Part shown: positions 26,491 to 36,372 of the stretch, one piece after another
Position numbering within the stretch: position 1 is the first letter of the stretch
Layout: every line of letters starts with the position of its first letter
From: Gemmatimonadota bacterium
GTDB taxonomy: Bacteria; JAAXHH01
DNA length: 64,000 nt
Assembly (NCBI GenBank): GCA_009841265.1
Contig: VXMB01000014.1
Span: 541,490 to 605,489 of the forward strand
Reading direction: 5' to 3'
Notes under the pieces: generated by a model
Told to the model about the DNA's origin: nothing
What the model saw: only the letters and a program-made list of their open reading frames with translations
Databases searched by the model: none
Position numbers and translations under genes: made by a program

Positions 26491-27569
26491 TCGTAGAAGG
26501 GCAGGTCCGCGATTTCGGCGCGGACCGGGACGCCGGCCACCTCGACTTCCAACGGTCCGCCTGGTCCGCCCGCCGCCATGGATCTCCGCCGGACGAATCC
26601 CAGCGCGATGATCCCGTCGACCGCCCGTCCGTGGACCGCCGTGGTGATCCACCCGGCGTCCTTCCCGTCCTTACGGATCACGGCATTCCGTCCGGGAAGC
26701 CTTTTCCCTTCGATGACCAGTCCCGACAGCAGGCGATTGGGACGGCCCCGGTGCTCCATCATCACGACGGGTTCCTGCCCGATGTAGCAACCCTTGGTGA
26801 AACTGACGGCCCGGTCCTTCACCGCCTCGTTGGGAATGATCCGGTCGTCCAGTTCCGCCGTGCAGCGGGGGATGCCCGCTTCCACGCGCAGGACCTCCAG
26901 GGTCTCGTATCCGATGGGCACGCAACTGACGCCGTCTCCCTCGCCGGCGAGTAACGCCTTCCAGACATCGTCCGCACTTTCGGCTGGGACGTAGATATCG
27001 TAGTCTCGTTCGCCTGTGCGATGCGTCCGCGCCACGGTCGTGGGCACGCCGTTCCATTCGATTTCCACGTGTCCGCCGGGCGGCAGCGGCGGCAGGGAAC
27101 CGGCGAGGCCCTGGACGCAGTCGTCCGCCCGCCTGCCGGACACGCCGATCAGACCGTACCGCTCGGTGACGTCCGTGATCTCGACGTCGTCCATGAGGGC
27201 GTACCGGTCGAGGGTATCCCGGAGCAAGTCCGCCATCCCCGGTTCCACGTCGATGAGCAGGTCTTCCCCGCGGACGTGGACCGTCATGTCCGAGATGATC
27301 TTCCCCTGGGGCGTCAACATGCAGGCATAGACGCTCTCTCCTGCACCGAGTTGCTCCACGTCGTTGGTCACCACACGGTGCAGGAAGCGCTGCCGGTCCG
27401 CGCCGGTCATGTGCAGCTTGCCGCGGCCGGAGAGATCGCTCAGGCCGGCGGCGGTCCGGACCGCGCGGTATTCGGCGGCGGCGTCCCCGTAGTGCAGCAC
27501 GGCCGGCCGGCCCTGGAAGTCGCCGGCGACCGCGCCGAGATCGTCGTGGCTTATGGCCGTTTCATGCAT
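26478..27569 (-). CDS. ygfZ: YgfZ/GcvT-like folate-binding protein
   Basis: Folate-dependent protein implicated in Fe-S cluster maintenance and tRNA thiolation-type modification (as with MiaB, also present here). It has 363 residues from an ATG at 27569. An upstream in-frame ATG at 27638 adds unconserved sequence. The diagnostic KGCYIGQEPVVMMEHRG motif is near residue 265. The GcvT-like fold shows RFLHRVVTNDVEQLGAG near residue 60. The last codons and stop lie inside a 20-bp tandem repeat. Confidence 0.88.
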   Translation of the reverse strand: MHETAISHDDLGAVAGDFQGRPAVLHYGDAAAEYRAVRTAAGLSDLSGRGKLHMTGADRQRFLHRVVTNDVEQLGAGESVYACMLTPQGKIISDMTVHVRGEDLLIDVEPGMADLLRDTLDRYALMDDVEITDVTERYGLIGVSGRRADDCVQGLAGSLPPLPPGGHVEIEWNGVPTTVARTHRTGERDYDIYVPAESADDVWKALLAGEGDGVSCVPIGYETLEVLRVEAGIPRCTAELDDRIIPNEAVKDRAVSFTKGCYIGQEPVVMMEHRGRPNRLLSGLVIEGKRLPGRNAVIRKDGKDAGWITTAVHGRAVDGIIALGFVRRRSMAAGGPGGPLEVEVAGVPVRAEIADLPFYDPSP

Positions 27570-27696
27570 CGATGGCACCGGGTGTCGGATCGGGGTTTTC
27601 GAAGCAGGGCGAAACAACGTTAAAACGCTATGTATCAATGCGCGGGGGCCCGGTTCCTGTCAATCTATATTTTAGGTGCGGCGGGGGCCTTTTGGG

Positions 27697-27725
27697 TTGA
27701 CACCGCACGGGGTTTTCGTTATGGT
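27697..27725 (+). promoter_or_regulatory. Sigma-70-type promoter of glyS
   Basis: TTGACA (27697-27702), 17-bp spacer and TATGGT (27720-27725), 78 bp upstream of the glyS GTG in the 233-bp divergent ygfZ/glyS region. No T-box-like structure is apparent in the leader. Confidence 0.6.
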
Positions 27726-27802
27726 GAACGCGTTGTTTTCGGCGTGCCGGAAGCGCCGTGCTGCCTGTCATCTCCCCACTGTACAAACCGGAAAGGAACG
27801 CG

Positions 27803-29401
27803 GTGGCCGCTGTTTCGCTGGAACAACTCGTCTCGCTCTGCAAGCGCCGCGGAATCATCTACCCGGGCTCGGAAATCTACGGCGGCCTGCAGGGCCTGTA
27901 CGATTACGGCCCGGTGGGCGTCGAGCTGAAGAACAACATCGTGGACTCCTGGTGGCGGCGCAACGTCTATGAGCGGGATGACATGGAGGGGCTCGACAGC
28001 GCCATCCTGATGAATCCGCTGACCTGGAAGTATTCGGGTCACGAGGAGACCTTCGTCGACCCCCTGGTGGACTGCCGCAAGTGCCAGGGACGGTGGCGCG
28101 CCGACCAGGTAAAGGGTGTGTGTCCCGCCTGCGGATCCACGGACCTGACCGAGCCGCGGCCCTTCAACCTGATGTTCAAGACCCAGGTGGGGCCGGTATC
28201 GGAAGAAGGGGCTTATGCCTTCCTGCGTCCCGAAACGGCCCAGGGCATCTTCGTCAATTTCAACAATGTATTGACCACCACGGCGCGCAAGCTGCCCTTC
28301 GGCATCGCCCAGGTGGGCAAGGGGTTCCGCAACGAGATCAATCCCCGCAACTTCCTGTTCCGCGTCCGCGAGTTCGACATGCTGGAGATCGAGTTCTTCG
28401 TCCATCCGGGTACCGAGGACGAATGGCAGGACCGTTGGCTGGAGGACCGTCTCGCCTGGTGGGAACACATCGGCGTCAGCCGGGACAACATCCAGATCCT
28501 TGACGTGCCGCGGGAGGATCTCGCCCATTACTCGAAGAAAACCTACGACCTGATGTACAGGTATCCCACCCTCGGCTTTGAGGAACTGGAGGGCATCGCG
28601 AGCCGGACGGACTTCGACCTGGGCGCCCACACGCGGTACCAGGAACAGTACGACCTCACGGCGCAGGTACCGGAAAACTCTTCCAGCACGACCCGGCTTT
28701 CCTATTTCGATCCGCAGGCGAATCGCCACGTAATCCCCTTCGTGGTCGAGCCGTCGGCGGGTGTCGGCCGCTGCCTGCTGGCCGTACTCAGCGAAGCCTA
28801 CGATGAATCCATGGTGAAAGCACCGCCGGAAGACAAGCTTTCGGCCGTCAAGGACGGGCTGGACGCCTTCAACGCGTCGGTCGCGAAAAACAGCAAGATG
28901 CCGGACGAAACGCGGGAATCCCTGCTGGTCTTCGGGGAGGCGATCGCCGGCGAGCTGCCCGAAAGCATGCCGCGCATCGACGCGCTCCTGGCCATGACGG
29001 GCGCGGACCGGATCAAGGAGGGCAAGACGCTGCGGAACCTGTCGCAGAAGGTCATCGGCGACCACTACCGGACGGTATTGCGGCTCAGGCCCCACCTGGC
29101 CCCGGTCAAGGTGGCGGTCTTCCCGCTGAAGCGGACCGACGACCGGCTCGCAGAAACGGCCCGGGATATCCGCAGGTCGCTGCAGTCCGGGGGCAGGATA
29201 CGCACGGTGTACGACGACACGGGCGCCATCGGCAAGCTCTATAGGCGCCAGGACGAAATCGGCACGCCGCTCTGTGTGACGGTCGACTTCCAGACCTTAG
29301 ATGACCAGGCGGTGACGGTCCGCGACCGGGATACCATGGCGCAGGACCGGGTGGCCATCAGTGAGCTGAAAGATTACGTGGAAGAAAAACTGGCATCCTG
29401 A
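27803..29401 (+). CDS. glyS: Glycyl-tRNA synthetase, alpha2 (single-subunit) type
   Basis: Charges tRNA-Gly. It has 532 residues from GTG at 27803, preceded by GGAAAGG. This matches the N-terminus of T. thermophilus-type enzymes (LVSLCKRRGIIYPGSEIYGG). A start at 27758 would add unconserved residues. Class II motifs include GKGFRNEINPRNFLFRVREFDMLEIEFF and the motif 3 region VEPSAGVGRCLLAVL. A Cys pair set (CRKC...CPAC, ~90-115) suggests a zinc module. The anticodon-binding domain is at the C-terminus (~440-532). Confidence 0.95.
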   Translation: MAAVSLEQLVSLCKRRGIIYPGSEIYGGLQGLYDYGPVGVELKNNIVDSWWRRNVYERDDMEGLDSAILMNPLTWKYSGHEETFVDPLVDCRKCQGRWRADQVKGVCPACGSTDLTEPRPFNLMFKTQVGPVSEEGAYAFLRPETAQGIFVNFNNVLTTTARKLPFGIAQVGKGFRNEINPRNFLFRVREFDMLEIEFFVHPGTEDEWQDRWLEDRLAWWEHIGVSRDNIQILDVPREDLAHYSKKTYDLMYRYPTLGFEELEGIASRTDFDLGAHTRYQEQYDLTAQVPENSSSTTRLSYFDPQANRHVIPFVVEPSAGVGRCLLAVLSEAYDESMVKAPPEDKLSAVKDGLDAFNASVAKNSKMPDETRESLLVFGEAIAGELPESMPRIDALLAMTGADRIKEGKTLRNLSQKVIGDHYRTVLRLRPHLAPVKVAVFPLKRTDDRLAETARDIRRSLQSGGRIRTVYDDTGAIGKLYRRQDEIGTPLCVTVDFQTLDDQAVTVRDRDTMAQDRVAISELKDYVEEKLAS

Positions 29402-29404
29402 ACT

Positions 29405-29458
29405 GGGCCGCCCCGGCGAGATTGGGCCGCCCCGGCGGCGAACGTGACCGCCCCGGCG
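29405..29458. repeat. Three imperfect ~20-bp repeats after glyS
   Basis: GGGCCGCCCCGGCG at 29405 and 29424 and TGACCGCCCCGGCG at 29445 (spacings 19 and 21) begin immediately after the glyS stop and run to the ribosome-binding site of the next gene. Confidence 0.6.
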
Positions 29459-29485
29459 GCGCGAGAGACGAGAAAGGAGCAATAC

Positions 29486-30658
29486 ATGGCACGCAACGTT
29501 AACGTAGGCCTGGTAGGTTATTCGTTCATGGGCAAGGCACACAGCCACGCCTTCAAGGACATGTCCTTCTTCTTCCCGGACGCGGCCGGAATGCCGGTCA
29601 TGAAAGCCATTTGCGGGCGCAACGAGGAGAACGTGAAAGGCGCGGCCGCGGAGTTCGGGTGGGAAGGCTACGAGACCGACTGGAAGACGCTGATCGCCCG
29701 CGACGACATCGATCTCGTCGACGTTTCGACACCGGGCGACAGCCACGCGGAGATCGCCATCGCCGCCGCCGAAGCGGGTAAGCACGTCTTCTGCGAAAAA
29801 CCGCTGGCCAACAGCCTGGCGGAAGCCCGCGCCATGGCCGAAGCCGTGAACCGGGCGGGCGTGAAGAGCATGGTGGCCTACAACTACCGCCGGGTGCCCG
29901 CCGTCGCGCTGGCGAAGCGGCTCATCGAAGAAGGCCGCATCGGCCAGGTGTATCACTGGCGCGCCGTCTACCTGCAGGACTGGATCATGGACCCCGACTT
30001 CCCCCTGGTGTGGCGGCTTCAGAAGGAGAAGGCCGGCTCGGGTCCCCACGGCGACCTGAACGCCCACATCATCGACCTCGCCCGGTATCTCATCGGAGAG
30101 ATCACCGAGGTGACCGGCATGCAGGAGACCTTCATCAAGGAGCGTCCCATCGTGGAGGAGATCGATTCGGCCCTGGGCGCGAGCGCCGGCGGTTCCACGC
30201 GGACGGGACCGGTGACCGTGGACGACACGACCCTGGCGCTGGCCCGGTTCGAGAACGGCGCCGTGGGCTCCTTCGAAGCCACGCGCTTCGCCGGCGGGAG
30301 GAGAAACGGAAACCGATTCGAGATCAACGGCAGCAAGGGTTCCATCGCCTTCAACCTGGAGAAGATGAACGAGCTCCAGTACTACAACCGGGAAGACGAG
30401 GACCACGTGCAGGGCTTCCGCGAGATCATCGTGACCGAAGGCGCCCACCCCTACATGGACCGGTGGTGGCCGCCCGGGCACATCATCGGCTGGGAGCACA
30501 CCTTCATCCATGAGGTGTACGATCTCATGCAGGCCATCGCCGGCGCCGACGACAACCTCCATCCGGATTTCGATGAAGGGGTCCGGGACCAGGCCGTGCT
30601 GGAAGCCGTTACGCTGTCGGCTGAGAACGGCAGCTGGGTCCGGATCGCCGACCTGTAG
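29486..30658 (+). CDS. Gfo/Idh/MocA family oxidoreductase
   Basis: NAD(P)-dependent sugar or cyclitol oxidoreductase. It has 390 residues from an ATG behind AAAGGAG. The Rossmann domain shows GLVGYSFMGKAHSHAF and the EKP motif in HVFCEKPLANSLAEA. The C-terminal substrate domain has DLNAHIIDLARYL, holding the usual Asp and His positions. The specific substrate is not evident. A sugar-phosphate isomerase follows, suggesting a short sugar catabolic unit. Confidence 0.88.
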   Translation: MARNVNVGLVGYSFMGKAHSHAFKDMSFFFPDAAGMPVMKAICGRNEENVKGAAAEFGWEGYETDWKTLIARDDIDLVDVSTPGDSHAEIAIAAAEAGKHVFCEKPLANSLAEARAMAEAVNRAGVKSMVAYNYRRVPAVALAKRLIEEGRIGQVYHWRAVYLQDWIMDPDFPLVWRLQKEKAGSGPHGDLNAHIIDLARYLIGEITEVTGMQETFIKERPIVEEIDSALGASAGGSTRTGPVTVDDTTLALARFENGAVGSFEATRFAGGRRNGNRFEINGSKGSIAFNLEKMNELQYYNREDEDHVQGFREIIVTEGAHPYMDRWWPPGHIIGWEHTFIHEVYDLMQAIAGADDNLHPDFDEGVRDQAVLEAVTLSAENGSWVRIADL

Positions 30659-30760
30659 GCCTGCGGCCTGTGAACGCGATACCGGCGTGGGGCGCCCGCC
30701 ATCAACCGGCGGCCTCCGCGCCGTACACGCCGACTATGAAACTGAAAGGAGCAGTCAATC

Positions 30761-31762
30761 ATGTCTCGTCCCGTAACGCTATTTACCGGCCAGTGGGCGG
30801 ACCTCACCCTGGACACGCTCGCCGGGAAGGCGGCGAGCTGGGGGTTCGACGGTCTGGAACTGGCCTGCTGGGGTGACCATTTCGACGTGAAACAGGGCGC
30901 CGAAAGCAAGGCGTACTGCGAGGACCGCCGGGCGCTGCTGGACAAGCACGGCCTGCAGGTGTTTTCCATCAGCAACCATCTCGCCGGTCAGGCGGTCTGC
31001 GACCTGATCGATGCCCGCCACGAGGCGATCCTGCCGCCCCATGTCTGGGGGGACGGGGACCCGGAAGGCGTGCGCCAGCGCGCGGCCGAGGAGATGAAGC
31101 AGACCGCCCGGGCCGCAGCGAACATGGGCCTCGATGTAGCCAACGGCTTCACCGGCTCGTCGATCTGGCACCTGCTCTACTCCTTCCCGCCCGTGGACCC
31201 ATCGTCCATCGATGTGGGATACGAAGACTTCTCGGCGCGCTGGAATCCGATCCTGGACGTGTTCGACGAGGTGGGCGTGAAGTTCGGCCTGGAGGTGCAT
31301 CCCACGGAGATCGCCTTCGACATCTCTTCGGCACAGCGGGCGCTGGACGCACTGGATAGTCGCGAGGCCTTCGGATTCAACTACGACCCCAGCCACTTCG
31401 GCTACCAGGGGGTGGACTACGTCGAGTTCATCCGGACCTTCAGTGACCGAATCTACCACGTGCACATGAAGGACGTCTGGTGGTCGGAACGCCCGACCCG
31501 GGCCGGCGTCTTCGGCGGACACGTGAACTTCGGCCATTCCGACCGGTACTGGGATTTCCGGTCCCTCGGCCGCGGCAGCATAGATTTCGAGGAGATCGTC
31601 CGCGCGCTGAACGAGATCGGGTACCAGGGTCCCCTCTCCATCGAGTGGGAGGACAGCGGCATGGACCGCGAGCACGGCGCCGAGGAAGCCTGCGCCTTCA
31701 CGAAGGGCGTCGACTTCCCGCCGTCCGACGTGGCCTTCGATGCCGCCTTCGCCGAAGAATGA
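30761..31762 (+). CDS. Sugar phosphate isomerase/epimerase family protein
   Basis: TIM-barrel of the xylose-isomerase-like superfamily (AP endonuclease 2 fold). It has 333 residues. Metal-ligand candidates lie in [36 protein letters not shown] and [19 protein letters not shown] at 30747-30753 supports the ATG. It is next to a Gfo/Idh/MocA gene and probably acts on a sugar or inositol derivative from that pathway. Confidence 0.87.
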   Translation: MSRPVTLFTGQWADLTLDTLAGKAASWGFDGLELACWGDHFDVKQGAESKAYCEDRRALLDKHGLQVFSISNHLAGQAVCDLIDARHEAILPPHVWGDGDPEGVRQRAAEEMKQTARAAANMGLDVANGFTGSSIWHLLYSFPPVDPSSIDVGYEDFSARWNPILDVFDEVGVKFGLEVHPTEIAFDISSAQRALDALDSREAFGFNYDPSHFGYQGVDYVEFIRTFSDRIYHVHMKDVWWSERPTRAGVFGGHVNFGHSDRYWDFRSLGRGSIDFEEIVRALNEIGYQGPLSIEWEDSGMDREHGAEEACAFTKGVDFPPSDVAFDAAFAEE

Positions 31763-31868
31763 CCAATCGGCCCGCGGCTGCAGCACCGGCCTCGTGGCCG
31801 GCGGGGGTTCCGAGGCGTAGCTACAGGCGCTTCATGTCGTAGCGTTCCGCGGCGACCGGGAGGGCACG

Positions 31869-33578
31869 ATGGGAGGACGGATTTACGTCTTGATCTGCGC
31901 CGCCGCGCTTGTCGCAGCGGCCTGCGGGTCACCGGGTGACGGGCCCGGCGACGGGACGCAGACCTCGCGTGTCAATTCGGTGGGGCGGGTACTGCCGGCA
32001 GACGCCGCTCCGCTCAGCGAGCAGTACATCCGGCTGAGCATGCTGGAACCGTCCACCCTGGACGTGGGCATCTCCCTCTTCGACGCCCAGTTCAACGCCT
32101 TCCTCTTCGAATCCCTGCTGGTCTTCGACGAAGACATGGAGATCAGGGGCGCGGCCGCCGAGTCCTGGTCCGTGGCGGACGACCACGTGACCTGGACTTT
32201 CACGATCCGCGCAGGCGCGAAGTGGAGCGACGGCCGGCCGGTGACCGCCCACGATTTCGAATGGTCCTTCCGCCGCTTGCTCGATCCCGCGCACGCCAAT
32301 ATCTTCGCCTACTTCTACTACCCGATCAAGGGCGCCCGGGCTTACAACACGGGACAGTCGAGCGACCCGCAGGCCGTCGGCGTCCGGGCCGTGGACGACC
32401 GCACGCTGGTGATCGAGACCGAAGAACCGTGCTCGCACTTTCCCTACATCCTCACCTTTTTTACTTCCGTGCCGGCGCCCCGGTGGCAGGTGGAGAAATA
32501 CGGGATAAGGTGGTCCGAACCGGAGTACTGCGTGTCCAATTCCACCTGGCGCCTCGCGTCGTGGGACAAGAACGTCAGTATGACCTACGCGCTGAATCCC
32601 CATTACAACGGACCCTGGAAGGGATACCTCGAACGCATCGAGTTCACCTTCATCCTGCCGGGCTGGCGGGGACTGCCGGCCTATGAGAACGGCGAGTTCG
32701 ACCGGATCGGCGTCATGGGGCCCGATTACCATCACGCGCGGCTGGATCCCGTCCTGAACCGCGAGCTGATTACCTATCCGAACTTCGGGACGTACTATAC
32801 GATCTTCAGGACCCGCGAGCCGCCCTTCGACAACATCCGGTTGCGCCAGGCCCTGGCCCACGCCATCGACCGCGAGTCCATCTGCAACGTCGTCCTCGGC
32901 GGCGCCGCCACGCCGGCCTACGGCATGCTTCCGAAGGGCTTCCCGGGGTACCAGTCGGAGCGGATCCGCGCGTACCAGGCCTTCGATCCGGAGCTGGCCC
33001 GGCAGCGACTGGCGGAGGCCGGCTACCCCGGCGGAAAGGGACTGCCCCCGCTCGAACTCTGGGTGCGGGGCCAGCCGCCGACGCCCGATGAATGGAACGT
33101 GGTCGTCGCCATGCAGCAGATGTTCGAGGACCACCTGGACATCGAGGTGAACCTGCGGCAGCAGTCCACAAACGCCTTCAACGCCTTCATGCGCAACCAC
33201 GAGATCCCCTGGGGTTTCCTGTGGTTCAACATGGACTACCCCGACCCCAGCGACATGATCGCGGTGCCCTGGCGCTCCCAGCCCGCGGGATCGGGCCGGC
33301 AGGACTGGAAACACGACGGGTTCGACCGACTGGTGGATGCGGCCGCACGGGAATTCAACGAGGAGAAGCGCGTCTCCATGTACCAGGACGCCGAGGTGAT
33401 CCTGGCCGAGCAGGCCGCGGGCGTGTTCCTGCACAACATGGTCAACGCGACCCTGAGCAAGCCGTGGGTCCTGGGCATCGAGGAAAACCGGTACGGCGAC
33501 CGGAGGTGGAGCGGGTTCGCTCCGGCCTTCTCCACCCTGTACATCGGTGAACTCGGGCGAGAATCTGGCCGGCGTTAG
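31869..33578 (+). CDS. Peptide/oligopeptide ABC transporter substrate-binding lipoprotein (SBP_bac_5)
   Basis: OppA/DppA-type binding protein of 569 residues. The signal peptide MGGRIYVLICAAALVAAAC ends in a lipobox with Cys ~19, so it is likely a lipoprotein. Family features are EPSTLDVGIS near the start, GAKWSDGRPVTAHDFEWSFRRLLDP, and LRQALAHAIDRESIC. GGGAGGG precedes the ATG. No permease or ATPase genes adjoin it, so it must use components encoded elsewhere or serve as a stand-alone binding protein. The stop sits in an 18-bp repeat. Confidence 0.9.
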   Translation: MGGRIYVLICAAALVAAACGSPGDGPGDGTQTSRVNSVGRVLPADAAPLSEQYIRLSMLEPSTLDVGISLFDAQFNAFLFESLLVFDEDMEIRGAAAESWSVADDHVTWTFTIRAGAKWSDGRPVTAHDFEWSFRRLLDPAHANIFAYFYYPIKGARAYNTGQSSDPQAVGVRAVDDRTLVIETEEPCSHFPYILTFFTSVPAPRWQVEKYGIRWSEPEYCVSNSTWRLASWDKNVSMTYALNPHYNGPWKGYLERIEFTFILPGWRGLPAYENGEFDRIGVMGPDYHHARLDPVLNRELITYPNFGTYYTIFRTREPPFDNIRLRQALAHAIDRESICNVVLGGAATPAYGMLPKGFPGYQSERIRAYQAFDPELARQRLAEAGYPGGKGLPPLELWVRGQPPTPDEWNVVVAMQQMFEDHLDIEVNLRQQSTNAFNAFMRNHEIPWGFLWFNMDYPDPSDMIAVPWRSQPAGSGRQDWKHDGFDRLVDAAAREFNEEKRVSMYQDAEVILAEQAAGVFLHNMVNATLSKPWVLGIEENRYGDRRWSGFAPAFSTLYIGELGRESGRR

Positions 33579-33650
33579 GGATCTGGCTGGCGTTAGGGTA
33601 CGTTGCAGGGAGGAACGGCGCGGAACTGAGGGATCGGGCCGGCGTTAGGG
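33563..33650. repeat. 18-bp repeats across the substrate-binding-protein stop codon
   Basis: ATCTGGCCGGCGTTAGGG (33563-33580, containing the TAG stop), ATCTGGCTGGCGTTAGGG (33581-33598) and ATCGGGCCGGCGTTAGGG (33633-33650). The first two are tandem. The third follows a 34-bp gap. Confidence 0.85.
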
Positions 33651-33669
33651 TTTGGTGTCCTGGCAGCGA

Positions 33670-34536
33670 TCAGGCGAAGGGATCCAGATCGAATCCCGTT
33701 TCCGGCCGGATCCGTTCTGTGCCTTCGGGCCAGTCCGAGGGCCAGTCCCAGCCGGGGATCTGCAGGCTTTCCGCGCGAACCCGATGGGCGGCGGCCCGCC
33801 GATGCACGCCGGGCGGCGCCGTACTGACCTCCGAACTGTGGAGCATGGTGGGATAGTAGAAGGTGACGCTTCCCTCGCCCGCCGTGCAGTCGATGGCCTC
33901 GTGCTCGTGGCTTGCGACATAGGCCTCGGGTCCGCCCTTCAGTTCAAGAGGTCCTTCGAGATAGGAGCCGGGGAGGACCTTCATGGCGCCGTTCTCGATG
34001 GTCTGAGGGTCCACGTTGATGCGGACGATGATGGTCTTCTGGAAAAGGTCTTCCTTCCAATCTATGTCGGCCGGCCTGATGTGTATGTGGCCAAACTGGT
34101 TCCAGTGGCCGGAAAGATCGAGGTCCCGGGGCGGGTCCACGATGAAGAAGGTGTCCTGGTGCCATCCGATCTCCGCGTCGCCGCCGGCCACCTTGTCGAA
34201 CATGGTACCGATGCTGGCGTGTTTGACCGGCTCGCCCAGGGCGCGTTCCAGCACGCTGACGATGGCGGGATGCCGGGAGAACCGGAGTCCGCCTTCGCAC
34301 ACGGCGTAGAGTTCCCACAGCAGCCAGACCGTGTCCTTCGACTTCCCGAGGAGCTTGTCGGTCGGTCGACCCTTGTATTCCGCTACGCGGCTCGCCTCCG
34401 CGATGGTCCGGTCCAGCAGTCCGCGGAACGCATTCATCTCTTCCGCGGAGAATACGCCTTCGACGGTCACGATGCCCTGCGTCTTCAGCGTGCCCACCGC
34501 TTCCCGCAGGTCCAGAGCGCTTTTGCCGTTATTCAT
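33670..34536 (-). CDS. Phytanoyl-CoA dioxygenase (PhyH) family protein
   Basis: Fe(II)/2-oxoglutarate-dependent oxygenase of 288 residues. The iron ligands are suggested by the HxD in IGWHQDTFF near residue 140 and the distal His in YPTMLHSSEVS near 235, with an Arg downstream for 2-oxoglutarate. PhyH-like genes are expanded in Latescibacterota- and Poribacteria-type genomes beside sugar-metabolism genes, as here. The natural substrate cannot be deduced. Confidence 0.85.
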   Translation of the reverse strand: MNNGKSALDLREAVGTLKTQGIVTVEGVFSAEEMNAFRGLLDRTIAEASRVAEYKGRPTDKLLGKSKDTVWLLWELYAVCEGGLRFSRHPAIVSVLERALGEPVKHASIGTMFDKVAGGDAEIGWHQDTFFIVDPPRDLDLSGHWNQFGHIHIRPADIDWKEDLFQKTIIVRINVDPQTIENGAMKVLPGSYLEGPLELKGGPEAYVASHEHEAIDCTAGEGSVTFYYPTMLHSSEVSTAPPGVHRRAAAHRVRAESLQIPGWDWPSDWPEGTERIRPETGFDLDPFA

Positions 34537-34563
34537 GAGTTACTCCCCTGACGCACCGGGCCG

Positions 34564-36369
34564 CTAACGGTTCAGCCTGAGCGTTATGTCTTCCGTCTCC
34601 CATCCCAATCGTACTTCCAGGGTGTCCGGATGGACCATGGACCGTTCGGCGGGAACGAATGGCAAGGCGTTGCCGTAATCGAATTTACCGTTTCCGTTCG
34701 CGTCGCGATAGGCTTGAAGGATATACCGGCCCGGCAGCACGTTGTCAAACCGAAAACCTCCGGGCCCGGCCAGTTCGACCTCCGATGCGGGCTCCGCGTC
34801 CCGCAACGGGTAAAGGGAGATCCCCACGGCTCCCGCCCCTGCGGGGTCTTCGTCCTCGAACCGTCCCGACAGCGAACCGTAGCTCTCGGGATCGATGGTC
34901 GAGAAGGTGTACGCGAGCGTGTCGGGACGGTCGCCCGTGGCCTGCAGCGGCTGATCGAACCCGTTCCTGACCAGGCCGGCCAGTACGAGAATCTCGTAGT
35001 CGGCACTCGTATGCAGCAGGCTATCGGGCCGCATCACAGCGACCGTGGCGTCGATCCACCGTAGATCCCCGCCGACCTCCTGGTCCGTGGAATCCCTAAG
35101 GACAACGGCCCCCTCCTCCAGGGTAACGGGTTCGCTGAACGAGAACCGGAGCTCGACGAACTGTGCGACGTCCCGCGAACGGTTGCCGGGATGGACTTCC
35201 AGGAGCCTCGGCGCCGGCGGGTTCTCTATGGCCGATCCGGTGAATTCGGCGGTGTTCTCCGTCGTATCCATCGGTTCCGACCAGGTGTTTTCCAGTCCGG
35301 TAACAGTCAGACGATAGACCCGGTCGCGGACCTGGGGCGCCGTGATGAGCACGATGGTCGCCGGATCCGCCGGATCCTGGTACGCGGACGTGACCTCAAG
35401 GCTTTCGCCTTCCTCCACGCCGGCGATGGCATAGGCGCCCGTGCCCCGGACCATGTCCGCGCGGGGTGCCTCGCTCAGGAAGACACTCAGTGCACGCCGG
35501 TGGGACACCCGGGCGGACATCACGTGCATGGCGGCGGTATCGTTCACGGCCATCCGGAACCACATGGGACCGTCCAACATGCCCTCTTCCGACATGCCCT
35601 CTTCCGACATGCCCTCTTCCGACAGGACGACGTCCCGGGTGGGCACCCCGATGGGGTCCACGCCCGCGTCGTAGAGACGGTCTCTGCCCTGGTCCAGGAA
35701 GGCGAAGAGGCGGTAACGGCCGGCCGAGAGATGGGTGAAGGTAAAGGTACCGTCCCTGCCGGCCTGGGTCAGATAGTCCGGGGTCGTGCCGGCCGGGTCC
35801 GGTTCGGGCTTCCCGGCAATGTTGTAGGCCCAGACATAGGTGTTCCTGGCAGGCTGGCCGTCGTGGACCGTCAGGCCGTTGACCTCCCCCTCTTCGATGC
35901 TGGGGCCGGTCGACAGCGCGTATACAAAGGTCGAATCCATGCGGTTACTGCGCATGTCCCTGAAGCCGGTGCCCACCGTGATGATATAGGTTCTGTCGGC
36001 CAGCAGGGGTTCCTCGAACCGGACCGTGATCTCGTTGCCCCGCCAGCTCGCTTCGGCTTCGAATTCGACGATCGGCGCGATGAACAGGTTGCCTTCGATG
36101 GAACGGGGCTGAATGCGTTCGCTGAAGGTAAGCTTCGGGGAAACGTCCAGCGGCACGTGGGTCGAACCCGCCGGGGGATCGGTTTCTACCACCCAGGGTG
36201 GAATACGGTCGCGCGGACCGCCGGGCGGCATGCCTTCGCGGGCGCAGGCCACGGCGACCAGGCCGACCAGGCAGGCCATGGCGACCAGGCAGGCCGGGCC
36301 GATCAGGCCGACCAGGCTGGCCAGGCTGACCGGAATCTTCAGCGCGGAGTGGTCCGGCGTCCCGTTCAT
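34564..36369 (-). CDS. Ig-like-domain lipoprotein of unknown function
   Basis: The 601-residue protein has a hydrophobic leader with repeated ACLVA/ACLVG units ending in a lipobox (GLVAVAC, Cys ~42). Bacterial Ig-like (SbsA/Big_5 type) domains follow: PPWVVETDPPAGSTHVPLDVSPKLTFSE (in part PPAGSTHVPLDVSPKLTFSE) and a second around LLEVHPGNRSRDVAQFVEL. Two carboxypeptidase-regulatory-like segments end in AGRYRLFAFLDQGRD and PGRYILQAYRDANGNG. SEEGM is repeated three times from a 15-bp array at 35578-35622. It is probably a surface protein, placed directly after xerC on the minus strand. Confidence 0.8.
   Translation of the reverse strand: MNGTPDHSALKIPVSLASLVGLIGPACLVAMACLVGLVAVACAREGMPPGGPRDRIPPWVVETDPPAGSTHVPLDVSPKLTFSERIQPRSIEGNLFIAPIVEFEAEASWRGNEITVRFEEPLLADRTYIITVGTGFRDMRSNRMDSTFVYALSTGPSIEEGEVNGLTVHDGQPARNTYVWAYNIAGKPEPDPAGTTPDYLTQAGRDGTFTFTHLSAGRYRLFAFLDQGRDRLYDAGVDPIGVPTRDVVLSEEGMSEEGMSEEGMLDGPMWFRMAVNDTAAMHVMSARVSHRRALSVFLSEAPRADMVRGTGAYAIAGVEEGESLEVTSAYQDPADPATIVLITAPQVRDRVYRLTVTGLENTWSEPMDTTENTAEFTGSAIENPPAPRLLEVHPGNRSRDVAQFVELRFSFSEPVTLEEGAVVLRDSTDQEVGGDLRWIDATVAVMRPDSLLHTSADYEILVLAGLVRNGFDQPLQATGDRPDTLAYTFSTIDPESYGSLSGRFEDEDPAGAGAVGISLYPLRDAEPASEVELAGPGGFRFDNVLPGRYILQAYRDANGNGKFDYGNALPFVPAERSMVHPDTLEVRLGWETEDITLRLNR
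35578..35622. repeat. In-frame 15-bp triplicate in the Ig-like lipoprotein gene
   Basis: CATGCCCTCTTCCGA occurs three times in succession and encodes SEEGM x3 on the minus strand. All copies are identical, which implies a recent expansion. Confidence 0.9.
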
Positions 36370-36372
36370 AGA

